Below, in pieces: positions 41,008-49,857 of a DNA stretch of 64,000 nt. The DNA lies in NCBI RefSeq assembly GCF_900114625.1, contig NZ_FOZL01000001.1, positions 3,162,001-3,226,000 of the forward strand. The letters run 5' to 3'. Position 1 is the first letter of the stretch. Every line of letters starts with the position of its first letter. The notes under the pieces are model-generated. The model saw only the letters and a program-made list of their open reading frames with translations, was not told where the DNA came from and did not search any database. Both the position numbers and the translations under genes were made by a program. This DNA comes from Granulicella pectinivorans (GTDB taxonomy: Bacteria; Acidobacteriota; Terriglobia; Terriglobales; Acidobacteriaceae).

Positions 41008-42507
41008 TTATTGGAGCAGCTTGGTGACTTCCTGCTGCACGCTGTTGGCCTGGGCGAGCGCGCTGATACCGGTCTCCGAGAGCACCTTGTACTTGGCGAG
41101 ATCGCTGGTGGCCTGACCGTAGTTCGTCGAGCGAATGGAGCTCTCGGCCGAGGTCAGGTTTTCAGACTCCGACGACGCAACCTGCGACGCGGCGGTGAGT
41201 TGATTGATGTCGGCCCCGATGATGCCGCGCTGATAGGCAACGTCGGAGATCGCGGAGGTCACCGAGGTCAGCACGGAGCTGGCCGTGGTGGAGTTCAGCG
41301 ATGACAGACCGGCAGCGGTAAAGTCGACGCCGGCACCGAGCGCGGGTGTGTCCTTCAGGTTGCTGGAACTCACATTGAGCGTGTTGCCCGCGCCCGTGGG
41401 GCCAGAGACCGTAAGCACGCCCGTCCCCGAGTTGAACGATGCTGAAACGCCCGCGGCCGCGTAGGTCGTGTCCGCGTTGATGGCCGTCGCCAGCGCGGAG
41501 CCCGTGGTGCCGGACGAGACCGTCAGCAGATGCGAAGAGCCCGTGCCGACCGCGATGCCGATCTGGCCGGAGAACGTGTCGTTCGCGCCCGTGAGAGTGA
41601 ACGTCGAGGTCGATGCGCCGGTCGAGCCAGCCGACGGAACGCTCGGGGTTACGGTCGTCGCCAGCGAGTCGGTGACCGTACCGGTGCCGACGGTCAGGGT
41701 AGACGCGCCGCTCGAGGGGCCTTTCAACGTGACGACACCGCCCGACACCGAAGCGCTGATGCCCTCCGCCGAGAAGGTGCTGTCGGAGTTGATCTGCGTC
41801 GCCAGGGCCGAGAGCGAAGTCAGCGGTGAGATGGTGATGGAGTGTTGCGCGCCCGAACCCAGGCCGAGCGAGAGCGTGCCGGACGCGGTCGAGAGGCCCG
41901 ACGTGAAGGTCAGGGTGCTGGTTGACTGCGTGGGCGATCCGGAAGTCGTGGGTGCGGAGCCCGTGAGCGCAGTCGCCGCACCACCCGCGGTCACACCGAC
42001 GCTCGAAGCCGAGAGCGCGCCCACCACGGCGGAGAACGAGGTCGAGCCGCTTGCCGTGCCGTCCGAGACGAAGACCGTCTTCGCGGTGTTCGAGAAGACG
42101 GAGTTCGAGTTGAAGTTCGTCGTCGAGCCGATGTTCCCGATCTCGGAGAGGATGTTCTGGTACTCCTGGTTGGCGGATCCAGCCTGGCTGGTGGTCAGCG
42201 TGCCGTTGGCGGCTTCGGTGGCCAGCGTCACGGCGCGGTTCAGCAGGTTGGTGACCTGCGAGAGCGCGCCATCGGCGGTCTGCAACAGGCCGATGCCGTC
42301 GGACGCATTCTGCGAGGACTGCGTGAGAGCGGCGACGTTCGCGTGCAGCCCGTCCGCCACGGCCAGACCGGCTGCGTCGTCGGCGCCGGAGTTGATGCGC
42401 GAACCCGAGGACAGTTGCGTCAGGGTGTTCTGCAGGCTGTTCTGCGTGTTGTTGAGGTTGTTCTGCGCGTAGATGGCTGCGATGTTATTCAGTACGCCCA
42501 AGGACAT
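41008..42507 (-). CDS. fliC: Flagellin
   Basis: 499 residues from ATG 42507 (AGGAG eight bases upstream). The D0/D1 N-terminus is LNNIAAIYAQNNLNNTQNSL with SGSRINSGADDAAGLAVAD. The C-terminal D0/D1 is SAISDVAYQRGIIGADINQL to TGISALAQANSVQQEV. The variable middle contains two or three flagellin-IN type repeats in Ser/Thr/Gly-rich sequence (SALATQINSDSTFSAEGISA and SALATAINADTTYAAAGVSA). It has a sigma-28 promoter upstream and a strong terminator downstream. Confidence 0.95.
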   Translation of the reverse strand: MSLGVLNNIAAIYAQNNLNNTQNSLQNTLTQLSSGSRINSGADDAAGLAVADGLHANVAALTQSSQNASDGIGLLQTADGALSQVTNLLNRAVTLATEAANGTLTTSQAGSANQEYQNILSEIGNIGSTTNFNSNSVFSNTAKTVFVSDGTASGSTSFSAVVGALSASSVGVTAGGAATALTGSAPTTSGSPTQSTSTLTFTSGLSTASGTLSLGLGSGAQHSITISPLTSLSALATQINSDSTFSAEGISASVSGGVVTLKGPSSGASTLTVGTGTVTDSLATTVTPSVPSAGSTGASTSTFTLTGANDTFSGQIGIAVGTGSSHLLTVSSGTTGSALATAINADTTYAAAGVSASFNSGTGVLTVSGPTGAGNTLNVSSSNLKDTPALGAGVDFTAAGLSSLNSTTASSVLTSVTSAISDVAYQRGIIGADINQLTAASQVASSESENLTSAESSIRSTNYGQATSDLAKYKVLSETGISALAQANSVQQEVTKLLQ

Positions 42508-42652
42508 GGGATGCGCTCCTGTATCGATCGATGTTGGGGGGTATGGGTGACTGCGGACCGCCTGTCCCCAGGGAATGTTGAAGGAAGAGGAGGCGCACGG
42601 TGCACCGTCTCTCGCCTTTGCCGTCGTGCGGAAGGCTCCGCATTCCCACACC

Positions 42653-42679
42653 TCATCGGCGGGCATTTCCAGAGCATTA
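42653..42679 (-). promoter_or_regulatory. Sigma-28 (FliA) promoter of fliC
   Basis: On the reverse strand TAAT (42679-42676), exactly 15 bases, GCCGATGA (42660-42653). The sigma-28 consensus is TAAA-N15-GCCGATAA, so two bases differ. The leader to the fliC ATG would be about 138 nt. The gap 42508-42766 holds no gene. Confidence 0.75.
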
Positions 42680-42766
42680 GTTCCCGTGTGGACCGCGCCA
42701 ATCCCCGCGATTCCGGCGCGCTATCGATGGCAGCGTTCGCGCCGATGAACGGAGCGAGGAGCATCC

Positions 42767-42985
42767 ATGATCCAACTGACCCGGTTGAACGGAACTCACC
42801 TGACGGTGAATTGCGACCTGATTCGCTATATGGAGGCGTCGCCCGATACGGTCCTCACCATGATCGGCGGCGAGAAGCTCGTGGTGCTGGAGCCATGCGA
42901 GGCGATCGCAGAGATTGTGCTGCACTATCACGCGCAGGTACTGCGCATGGCATGGCCTGCGCGGTATGCGCAGAAGGCAGGGTAG
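42767..42985 (+). CDS. flbD: Flagellar FlbD family protein
   Basis: 72 residues beginning MIQLTRLNGTHLTVNCDLI and RYMEASPDTVLTMIGGEKL, the FlbD-family pattern. FlbD proteins are short and sit at the head of motA/motB operons in many bacteria; the function is not settled. AGGAG lies five bases before the ATG. It precedes motA by five bases. Confidence 0.9.
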   Translation: MIQLTRLNGTHLTVNCDLIRYMEASPDTVLTMIGGEKLVVLEPCEAIAEIVLHYHAQVLRMAWPARYAQKAG

Positions 42986-42990
42986 ACGCG

Positions 42991-43803
42991 ATGGACATTG
43001 GAAGCTTTCTGGGCATTCTTCTGGCGTGCGCAGGAATCCTGCTTGGCATGACGCTCGAAGGCGGAAGCCTGAAGCAGATCGTGCAGCCGACCGCGGCGTT
43101 GATCGTTCTAGGCGGTACCCTCGGCGCGGTCATGCTGCAGTTTCCGTTGCGCGTCATGCTGGCCGCCATCGGGCAGGGCATGCGCGTCTTCTTCGCGCGT
43201 GGACTGAAGGCCGAGGCAACACTCGAGCAGATCGTCGCCTTTGCCTACATCGCCCGCAAGGGAGGAATCCTCGCGTTGGACGGCGAACTCGACAAGGTCA
43301 AGAACCCCTTTCTTAAGCAAACGTTGATGCTGGCCGTCGATGGCACCGAACCCGAAGTGCTCCGCACCATCATGCGTCTGTCACTGGAGAATCGCGCCGA
43401 GATTGACGAGTGCATCCCCGCAGTCTTCGAGGCAGCCGGAGGCTACGCCCCCACGGTTGGCATCATCGGAGCGGTCCTCGGACTCATCCAGGTGATGCAG
43501 CATCTCGATCACATCGACGAGGTCGGGAAGGGCATTGCGACGGCGTTCGTAGCAACCATCTACGGTGTCGGCCTCGCGAATCTCATCTGTCTGCCCGCCG
43601 CCGGAAAGCTGAAGATCCTGCATCGCGACGAGCAGCGAAACCAGGAGATGGTGCTCGACGGGGTGATCTCGATTCTCGAAGGCATGACCCCCCGCATGAT
43701 CGAGACAAAGCTGGAGACATATCTAGTGTCGCCGAAGAAGGCCGGCGGCCGCCGCGCAGCAATACGCCCCGCCGAGGCCATCAGCGATGAGGTGGCTGCG
43801 TGA
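42991..43803 (+). CDS. motA: Flagellar stator protein MotA
   Basis: 270 residues with four helices. MotA and MotB form the proton- or sodium-driven stator that turns the flagellar rotor. The conserved GGTLGAVMLQFPLRVM and the long cytoplasmic loop, then the C-terminal AGGYAPTVGIIGAVLGLIQVM and TAFVATIYGVGLANLICLPAAGKLK pair, are clear. Its stop overlaps the motB GTG start. Confidence 0.94.
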   Translation: MDIGSFLGILLACAGILLGMTLEGGSLKQIVQPTAALIVLGGTLGAVMLQFPLRVMLAAIGQGMRVFFARGLKAEATLEQIVAFAYIARKGGILALDGELDKVKNPFLKQTLMLAVDGTEPEVLRTIMRLSLENRAEIDECIPAVFEAAGGYAPTVGIIGAVLGLIQVMQHLDHIDEVGKGIATAFVATIYGVGLANLICLPAAGKLKILHRDEQRNQEMVLDGVISILEGMTPRMIETKLETYLVSPKKAGGRRAAIRPAEAISDEVAA

Positions 43804-44519
43804 TCCGCAAGAAGAAGCACCACGCAAACCATGAGCGCTGGCTGGTCTCCTATGCCGACTTCATGACGCTTCTCTTCGCCTTCTTCGTGGTGCTCTTCGC
43901 CTCCAGTCAGGCCGACAAGAAGAAGCAGAAACAACTCGCCGAAGCGATGCAGACCGCCTTCACCAAGGAAGGCGGACTCAAGGCAGTTGCAGCCGCCCCG
44001 ATGACCCCAGAGGAAGCCCTGGACGCGCTGGCGAAGGCCGAGCTGCGCAAGGAACAAAGACTGCGTGAACGCCTCGTCGCCAAGGCCATCGCCATCGGCA
44101 TGCGTCCTGACGCCGTCGTCCTGCGCACCACCCCCGAAGGCCTCGTCGTCTCCCTCCGCGAATATGGCTTCTTCGGCTCAGGCTCGGCCATCGTGCGTGA
44201 GGCTTCGATGCCCATGTTGATCGAGCTCGCCCGCGCTATGCCCGAAGGCCCCGTGCGCGTGGAAGGCCACACCGACGGCGTGCCGATCCACACCATCCAG
44301 TTCCCAAGCAACTGGGAGCTTTCCAGTGCGCGTGCTGCCGCGATCGGCAGAATCCTCCTCGACAACGGACACGTCCCTCCCGCCCAGATGGCGGTCGAGG
44401 GACTCGCCGAGTTTCATCCCGTCGCCACCAACGACAACGAGGTCAACCGCATGTCGAACCGCCGTGTAGACGTGATCATCCTGCGTGCTACTTCGTTACC
44501 CCAAGGATCTTCACGATGA
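43800..44519 (+). CDS. motB: Flagellar stator protein MotB
   Basis: 239 residues, starting at a GTG that overlaps the motA stop (GTGA). The single transmembrane helix carries the ion-binding Asp in SYADFMTLLFAFFVVLFA. A helical linker leads to an OmpA-like peptidoglycan-binding domain (VRVEGHTDGVPI, NWELSSARAAAI, NRMSNRRVDVIIL). The Phe/Tyr-rich plug is short. The 3' end overlaps the convergent yjbQ gene by 32 bases. Confidence 0.94.
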   Translation: MIRKKKHHANHERWLVSYADFMTLLFAFFVVLFASSQADKKKQKQLAEAMQTAFTKEGGLKAVAAAPMTPEEALDALAKAELRKEQRLRERLVAKAIAIGMRPDAVVLRTTPEGLVVSLREYGFFGSGSAIVREASMPMLIELARAMPEGPVRVEGHTDGVPIHTIQFPSNWELSSARAAAIGRILLDNGHVPPAQMAVEGLAEFHPVATNDNEVNRMSNRRVDVIILRATSLPQGSSR

Positions 44520-44916
44520 CTCGCTTCGATCGCTGTCCATCGAACTCCGCGTAGAAGATCCTCTGCCAGCGCCCGAGATCGAGCGTGCCCTTCGTGATTG
44601 GCAGCGTCGTCTCGTGGTGCAGCAGGAGCGCCTTCAAGTGGGCGTCGGCGTTGTCCTCGCCCGTATGATGATGCTTGTACCCCGGCCACGACGGAGCCAG
44701 CTTTTCAAGCCATGTGGAGATATCTTCGATCAGCCCATCCTCATGGTCGTTCACATAGATCGCCGCCGTAATGTGCATCGGCGAGACGAAGCACAGTCCA
44801 TCGTCTACGCCGGAACGGCGCACGATCTGTTCGACCTGCGGGGTAATGTGAACCATCTCGTAACGGTCGTGGGTGGTGAACGTGAGGTACTCGGTGTGGG
44901 CCTTCATCTCGGGCAT
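44488..44916 (-). CDS. YjbQ/UPF0047 family protein (secondary thiamine-phosphate synthase-like)
   Basis: 142 residues of the YjbQ family, which has weak thiamine-phosphate synthase activity in one studied case but an unclear cellular role. The signature is HITAAIYVNDHEDGLIEDI with the His cluster GYKHHHTGEDNADAHLKALL and GTLDLGRWQRIFYAEFDG. AGGAG lies seven bases before the ATG. The stop lies inside motB (32-base antisense overlap). Confidence 0.9.
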   Translation of the reverse strand: MPEMKAHTEYLTFTTHDRYEMVHITPQVEQIVRRSGVDDGLCFVSPMHITAAIYVNDHEDGLIEDISTWLEKLAPSWPGYKHHHTGEDNADAHLKALLLHHETTLPITKGTLDLGRWQRIFYAEFDGQRSKRVIVKILGVTK

Positions 44917-44938
44917 CGCGGTCTCCTATACTGACAGC

Positions 44939-45910
44939 ATGCCCGATTTCGATGCGGATAAGTTGTTCTACGCGGGACTCGACGCCCTGGCCGCCGGCGA
45001 TACCGAGTCCGCCATCTCGGATCTGCGCACCGCCTCAGCCGCCGGACATCGCGATGCCACGCACGGCTTGATCCGCGCCCTCGACGTCGCCGCACGCTAC
45101 GACGAGGCCCTCCCTGTCGCCCAGGCTCTCATCGCGGAGGCGCCGAACGACATCCTCGCACGCACCAGCCTGTCGATGATCTACCAGCACATGGGCATGG
45201 TGCCCGAGGCTGAGAAGGCCGCGCTCGACGCGAAGCTCCTCGACTGGAAGATGCAACTGCAGGGAACAGGGAGCAGGGAACAGGGAACAGATCCATTCGC
45301 CGCGAAGGCGATCGAGAGGCTCTACGTCGCAACGACGAACGCTGGAAAGCTTCGCGACTTTGAGGTAGCCTCCGGCGGCCGGGTCAGGCTTCATCCTCTC
45401 CCCGGCCTGAAAGAGATCCCCGCGCCCGCGGAGGATGAGCTGACCTTCGAAGGCAATGCCGCGGTAAAGGCAAAGTATTACTCGCTGCTCGCCCCCGGTG
45501 AACTCGTCGTCGCGGACGACTCCGGCCTCGAAATCGATGCGCTCCACGGAGCCCCAGGCGTGCGGTCGGCTCGCTACGCCGAGGACATGGGCTTCACCGA
45601 GGGCGATACGCTCGACGCCCGCAACAACCTCTGCCTCCTCGCGGCGCTCGCCGGCAAACCCCATCGCCAGGGACGCTACCGCTGCGCCCTCGCCGCGGCC
45701 CGCGACGGCGTGGTCCTCTGGAGCGCTGACGGCAGCCTCGAGGGCTCGCTCCTCGAGGCTCCGCGCGGCACCGGCGGCTTTGGCTACGACCCCCTCTTTC
45801 TCCTCGCGGAGCTCGACCGCACCATGGCCGAACTCACCCCCGAGGAGCGAATCGGCCTGAGCCATCGTGGTAAAGCTTTGGCGGCTTTATTGGATGCGAT
45901 GGAAGCCTGA
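44939..45910 (+). CDS. rdgB: TPR-like domain fused to RdgB/HAM1 non-canonical purine NTP pyrophosphatase
   Basis: 323 residues. Residues 1-105 are helical tetratricopeptide-like repeats (LFYAGLDALAAGDTESAISD, ALPVAQALIAEAPNDILART, MVPEAEKAALDAKLLDWKM). From about 128 comes the RdgB domain: YVATTNAGKLRDF, VVADDSGLEIDAL, APGVRSARYA, GTGGFGYDPLF, LSHRGKAL. This enzyme hydrolyses ITP, XTP and dITP to monophosphates and protects DNA. The joining segment is encoded by a 7-bp tandem repeat. TATACT lies six bases before the ATG with no ribosome site, so it is probably leaderless. Confidence 0.9.
   Translation: MPDFDADKLFYAGLDALAAGDTESAISDLRTASAAGHRDATHGLIRALDVAARYDEALPVAQALIAEAPNDILARTSLSMIYQHMGMVPEAEKAALDAKLLDWKMQLQGTGSREQGTDPFAAKAIERLYVATTNAGKLRDFEVASGGRVRLHPLPGLKEIPAPAEDELTFEGNAAVKAKYYSLLAPGELVVADDSGLEIDALHGAPGVRSARYAEDMGFTEGDTLDARNNLCLLAALAGKPHRQGRYRCALAAARDGVVLWSADGSLEGSLLEAPRGTGGFGYDPLFLLAELDRTMAELTPEERIGLSHRGKALAALLDAMEA
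45260..45290 (+). repeat. Heptanucleotide tandem repeat at the TPR-RdgB junction
   Basis: Four consecutive units of CAGGGAA (the second is CAGGGAG), plus a trailing CAG. As seven is not a multiple of three, gaining or losing one unit would shift frame between the two domains. Confidence 0.92.
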
Positions 45911-45972
45911 GCACCGGAAGTCGTGATTTTCGCACAGAATGTCCGATAAGCGCACGGATCGGCTCGTTCGCC

Positions 45973-46002
45973 TTGACGGGCGTTCTCGGCGGACGGAATA
46001 AT
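45973..46002 (+). promoter_or_regulatory. Candidate promoter of sdhCAB
   Basis: TTGACG (45973-45978), 18 bases, AATAAT (45997-46002). Transcription would start near 46009, about 50 nt before the sdhC ATG. Confidence 0.5.
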
Positions 46003-46059
46003 CCTCTTGCCACGCTGTTTCCGCTTCGTGCGGAAGCTTTCAAGATCAGGAGTCCGCCC

Positions 46060-46824
46060 ATGGCTACCGCCGCCAGCCCCACCCCCGCCGCCACGCCCCT
46101 TCGCGGGGTGCAACCCTTGCGCGCCGGGAAGGGCAACTCGTACCTCTGGCACAAGCTGCACTCGCTCTCCGGCATCGTGCCCATCGGTGCCTTCCTCGTC
46201 GAGCACATCGTCTCCAACTACGAGACAATGAACGGTCCGCTCGCCTACGCCAAGCAGGTCCAGTTCCTCAACTCGCTGCCTCTCGTGCGCGTCCTCGAGA
46301 TCTGCTTCATCTTCATCCCGCTCACCTTCCACGCGCTCTACGGCGTCTTCATCGCCTTCCGTGGACGCGTCAGCGTCAATGTCTATCCGTGGGCAGGGAA
46401 CTTCGGCTACGTCATGCAGCGCGTCACCGGCCTGATCGCCTTCGCCTACATCATCCAGCACGTGGCCCGCCAGCGCTTCATGGGCGTCAGCCTTCCGGAG
46501 AACCCGGCGATGGCCTTCCACAAGGTCCAGGTCGAGCTTTCGAACCCCTGGATGCTCGCCATCTACGTCATCGCGATGATCGCGACCTGCTGGCACTTCG
46601 CCTACGGTATCTGGCTCTTCGCCGCGAAATGGGGCATCACCCCGGGCAACGTAGCCCGCAAGCGTTCCGGCTACGCCTGCGCTGCCTTTGGCACCATCAT
46701 GTGCGTCATGGGCCTGCTCAGCATCTGGTCGGTCGCCTTCAATCCGAAGTATAAGGACGCGCCGATCCCCGTGCTGGGATCGCAGACCGCGGGTGAATCC
46801 AGCACCGCACCGGCAACGAACTAA
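46060..46824 (+). CDS. sdhC: Succinate dehydrogenase cytochrome b558 subunit
   Basis: 254 residues, five transmembrane helices. It is the membrane anchor of a Bacillus/epsilon-type complex II with two haems, where one polypeptide replaces SdhC plus SdhD. Helix-end histidines (WHKLHSLSG, VEHIVSNY, TFHALYG, IIQHVARQRF, CWHFAYGIW) are the expected haem ligands. ATG 46060 is chosen for AGGAG upstream. The order C-A-B matches that enzyme type. It precedes sdhA by 22 bases. Confidence 0.93.
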   Translation: MATAASPTPAATPLRGVQPLRAGKGNSYLWHKLHSLSGIVPIGAFLVEHIVSNYETMNGPLAYAKQVQFLNSLPLVRVLEICFIFIPLTFHALYGVFIAFRGRVSVNVYPWAGNFGYVMQRVTGLIAFAYIIQHVARQRFMGVSLPENPAMAFHKVQVELSNPWMLAIYVIAMIATCWHFAYGIWLFAAKWGITPGNVARKRSGYACAAFGTIMCVMGLLSIWSVAFNPKYKDAPIPVLGSQTAGESSTAPATN

Positions 46825-46846
46825 GAAGCAAGCGAGAGAGACGATT

Positions 46847-48616
46847 ATGGCAGCAGCACCCAGGATTATCGTAGTCGGCGGCGGCCTCGCAGGCCTCTCG
46901 GCCGTCATCAAGATCGCCGAAGCCGGAGGCAAGGTCGACCTTTTTTCGATCGTGCCGGTCAAGCGTTCGCACTCGGTCTGCGCGCAGGGAGGCATCAACG
47001 CGGCCAAGGACCTCAAGGGCGAGGGCGACTCGGTCCTCAAACATTTCGACGACACCGTCTACGGCGGCGACTTCCTCGCCAACCAGACCCCGGTCAAGAA
47101 CATGACCGCGCAGGGACCGGCGATCATCGACCTCCTCGACCGCATGGGCGTGCCCTTCAACCGCACCCCCGAGGGCCTGCTCGACTTCCGCCGCTTCGGG
47201 GGCACGCTCTATCAGCGCACCGCCTTCGCCGGCGCAACCACCGGCCAGCAGCTCCTGTACGCACTCGATGAGCAGGTTCGCCGCCACGAGTCCGAGGGTA
47301 AGGTCACCAAGTACGAGGGCTGGGAGTTCCTCTCCGCCGTGCTCGACGACAACGGCGTCTGCCGCGGCATCTCCGCGATGGACCTCCGCACCATGGAAGT
47401 CAAAACGTTCCCCGCCGACGCCATCATCATCTGCACCGGCGGCAACGGAGCCATCTTCGGCAAGAGCACCAACTCCGTCGTCTGCACCGGCTCCGCGCAG
47501 TCCGCGCTCTATCAGCAGGGAGCCTTCTACGCCAACGGTGAGTTCATCCAGGTCCACCCGACCGCCATTCCCGGCGAAGACAAGCTGCGCCTCATGTCCG
47601 AATCCGCCCGTGGTGAAGGTGGCCGCGTCTGGGTGCCGCGTGACCGCAACGACAAGCGCGTCGCGAAGTCCATCCCCGAGGCCGACCGCTACTACTTCCT
47701 CGAGGAGCGCTACCCCAAGTACGGCAACCTCGTTCCCCGCGACATCGCCACGCGCGAGATCTTCAAGATCGTCTACGAAGACAACATGGGCATCGACGGC
47801 CAGCCCATGGTCTATCTCGACCTCACGCATCTGCCCAAGGAGCGCTTGCATAAGCTCGAAGGCATCCTCGAGATCTACGAGAAGTTCGTCGGCGACGATC
47901 CCCGCGAAGTGCCCATGAAAATCTTCCCCGGCGTCCACTACACCATGGGCGGTCTCTGGGTCGACTTCGAGCAGCAGACAAACATCCCCGGTGTCTTCGC
48001 CGCGGGTGAGGCCGATTACTCCATCCACGGAGCCAACCGCCTCGGTGCCAACTCGCTGCTCTCTTGCATCTACGCCGGTCTCCTCTCCGGCCCCAACGCG
48101 GTCGCGTACGCCAAATCGCTCAAGCCGCAGGTTGGCGATGGCGGCCACGCGGCCGAGTTGAAGCGTCAGAAAGAGAAGAACAACGTCCTTCTTTCGTCCA
48201 CCGGCTCGGAGAACCCCTTCAAGCTCTGGCGCGAGCTTGGCGACACCATGACCAAGCACTGCACCATCGTGCGGTACAACGCCGGTCTCGACGAGGCCGA
48301 CGCCAAGCTGGTCGAGTTGCTCGCTCGCTACAGGAACATCAATCTCTCCGACAAATCCCAGTGGGCCAACACCTCGTTCGCCTTCACCCGCAATCTCGGC
48401 AACATGCTGGAGCTCGCCCGCGTCATCGTGCAGGGCGCGCGTCTTCGCGATGAGAGCCGCGGTGCCCACTACAAGCCTGATTTCCCGAACCGCGACGACG
48501 AGAAATTCCTGAAGACCACCAAGGCTTCCTTTGTCGACGGAGCTCCGAAGATCACCTACGAGGATGTCGACACGTCGTGGATTACGCCTCGTCCGCGCGT
48601 CTACTCATCCAGCTAA
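46847..48616 (+). CDS. sdhA: Succinate dehydrogenase flavoprotein subunit
   Basis: 589 residues. The FAD-binding start IIVVGGGLAGLSAVIKIAEA is present, and the flavinylated His lies in RSHSVCAQGGIN. The substrate-site segments HPTAIPG, RGEGGRVWVPRD, and HYTMGGLWVDFEQQTNIPG-type capping loop (split here) are also found, then GANRLGANSLLSC. It oxidises succinate to fumarate at the cytoplasmic face. ATG 46847 follows the sdhC stop by 22 bases. Confidence 0.95.
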   Translation: MAAAPRIIVVGGGLAGLSAVIKIAEAGGKVDLFSIVPVKRSHSVCAQGGINAAKDLKGEGDSVLKHFDDTVYGGDFLANQTPVKNMTAQGPAIIDLLDRMGVPFNRTPEGLLDFRRFGGTLYQRTAFAGATTGQQLLYALDEQVRRHESEGKVTKYEGWEFLSAVLDDNGVCRGISAMDLRTMEVKTFPADAIIICTGGNGAIFGKSTNSVVCTGSAQSALYQQGAFYANGEFIQVHPTAIPGEDKLRLMSESARGEGGRVWVPRDRNDKRVAKSIPEADRYYFLEERYPKYGNLVPRDIATREIFKIVYEDNMGIDGQPMVYLDLTHLPKERLHKLEGILEIYEKFVGDDPREVPMKIFPGVHYTMGGLWVDFEQQTNIPGVFAAGEADYSIHGANRLGANSLLSCIYAGLLSGPNAVAYAKSLKPQVGDGGHAAELKRQKEKNNVLLSSTGSENPFKLWRELGDTMTKHCTIVRYNAGLDEADAKLVELLARYRNINLSDKSQWANTSFAFTRNLGNMLELARVIVQGARLRDESRGAHYKPDFPNRDDEKFLKTTKASFVDGAPKITYEDVDTSWITPRPRVYSSS

Positions 48617-48706
48617 GCAGTCGACTGAAAACGGAAGGGCACGGCTTTTCGTCGTGCCGCAAGCATCGCAGAAGAATTGGGGCTTCAGCCTCTGAGGGCA
48701 ATCATC

Positions 48707-49462
48707 ATGGCCGCAACCCAGACCACCATTCAAGTCGAGATCAAGCGCCAGTCGACCCCCGACGGCCCAGCGGTAACCGAGAAGTTCGAGATCCCCTACC
48801 GCCCGAACATGAACATCACCTCGCTGCTCGGCGAGATCGCGCTGAATCCGACCACCATCACCGGGCAGGCAACCTCACCCGTGACCTACGATTCGAACTG
48901 CCTCGAAGAGATCTGCGGCTCCTGCGCGATGCTGATCAACGGCAAGGCCCGCATGGCCTGCTCCGCGCTGGTCGACAAACTCGAGCAGCCCATCACCCTC
49001 GCACCGCTTTCGAAGTTCCCCGTGGTCCGCGATCTCTCCGTCGACCGCTCCGTGCTCTTCGAGAACCTGAAGACGGTGAAGGCTTGGGTTCCCATCGACG
49101 GAACCTACGACCTCGGCCCCGCACCGCGCCAGTTCCCGCAGATTCAGGAAGAGCGTTACCCTCTCTCGAACTGCATCTCCTGCACCATCTGCATGGAGGT
49201 CTGCCCGCAGTTCAACGACGCCACCGGCTTCGTCGGTGCAGCGACCATCGCGCAGGTCCGCCTCTTCAACATGGACCCCGCCGGCTCTGTGCTCAAGGAG
49301 GAGCGTCTCCGCGCCCTCGCCGGTGACGGCGGTATCCAGGAGTGCGGCTACGCCATGAACTGTGTCGCCGCCTGCCCCAAGCAGCTTCCGCTCACCGAGG
49401 CCATCTCCGATGTGGGCCGCGATGTGATGATCCAGCAGGTCAAAGACTTCTTCGTCAGCTAA
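48707..49462 (+). CDS. sdhB: Succinate dehydrogenase iron-sulfur subunit
   Basis: 251 residues from ATG 48707 (GAGGG upstream). The [2Fe-2S] ligands lie in NCLEEICGSCAMLINGKARM with a following Cys. The [4Fe-4S]/[3Fe-4S] motifs are CISCTICMEVCPQ and NCVAACPK. It passes electrons from FAD to the membrane quinone site. Third gene of the sdhCAB operon, ended by a strong terminator. Confidence 0.95.
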   Translation: MAATQTTIQVEIKRQSTPDGPAVTEKFEIPYRPNMNITSLLGEIALNPTTITGQATSPVTYDSNCLEEICGSCAMLINGKARMACSALVDKLEQPITLAPLSKFPVVRDLSVDRSVLFENLKTVKAWVPIDGTYDLGPAPRQFPQIQEERYPLSNCISCTICMEVCPQFNDATGFVGAATIAQVRLFNMDPAGSVLKEERLRALAGDGGIQECGYAMNCVAACPKQLPLTEAISDVGRDVMIQQVKDFFVS

Positions 49463-49475
49463 CCCTTCGCCCACG

Positions 49476-49506
49476 AAAAAGCCCTGCCAGCGTGGCAGGG
49501 CTTTTT
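49476..49506. terminator. Intrinsic terminator of sdhCAB
   Basis: AAAAAGCCCTGCCA, three-base loop, TGGCAGGGCTTTTT: a perfect stem with A- and T-run ends. It can serve the convergent small gene too. Confidence 0.93.
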
Positions 49507-49529
49507 CAGGTACAGCCTGGGAGAGACGC

Positions 49530-49727
49530 TTACTTCGTGAAGATGCCGCCGCTTGTGGACCGAACGCCGCCGACATTGTCCGATGTCTCGGAGTGATGTT
49601 CCACCTTGCCTGCCTTCTGTGCCATCTGGCCGGCAACCTCATCGATCTTCTGCTGCTCGGTCTGCTTGGGGTTGATTTCGTCGTCCTGCGTAATCTGCGG
49701 ATTCGTGCTGATATCGACTGTGCTCAT
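49530..49727 (-). CDS. Small hydrophilic protein of unknown function
   Basis: 65 residues, polar and probably disordered (PQITQDDEINPKQTEQQKID, KAGKVEHHSETSDN, STSGGIFTK). No cysteine or membrane segment. GAGG seven bases before the ATG makes it a credible gene. It is convergent with sdhB and has no recognised family. Confidence 0.65.
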   Translation of the reverse strand: MSTVDISTNPQITQDDEINPKQTEQQKIDEVAGQMAQKAGKVEHHSETSDNVGGVRSTSGGIFTK

Positions 49728-49857
49728 GACAATACCTCACCAAATACGATGCGGCTTTTCGCGTGGGGTTTGCCCGGAGGACTGACGTAGCGTACGCTCA
49801 TTGTATAGACAACTGATTGCAAACGATTTCATCCACTGCTTTGCCTGAGATGATCCG

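Noticed and set aside
42741..42748. Second sigma-28 promoter for flbD
   Set aside because: GCCGATGA is present, but the -35 at 15 bases reads TATC and the implied start lies inside the ribosome site.
46739..48469. 576-codon antisense frame over sdhA
   Set aside because: Same GC artefact; Val/Glu/Asp-rich translation without motifs, over a certain gene.
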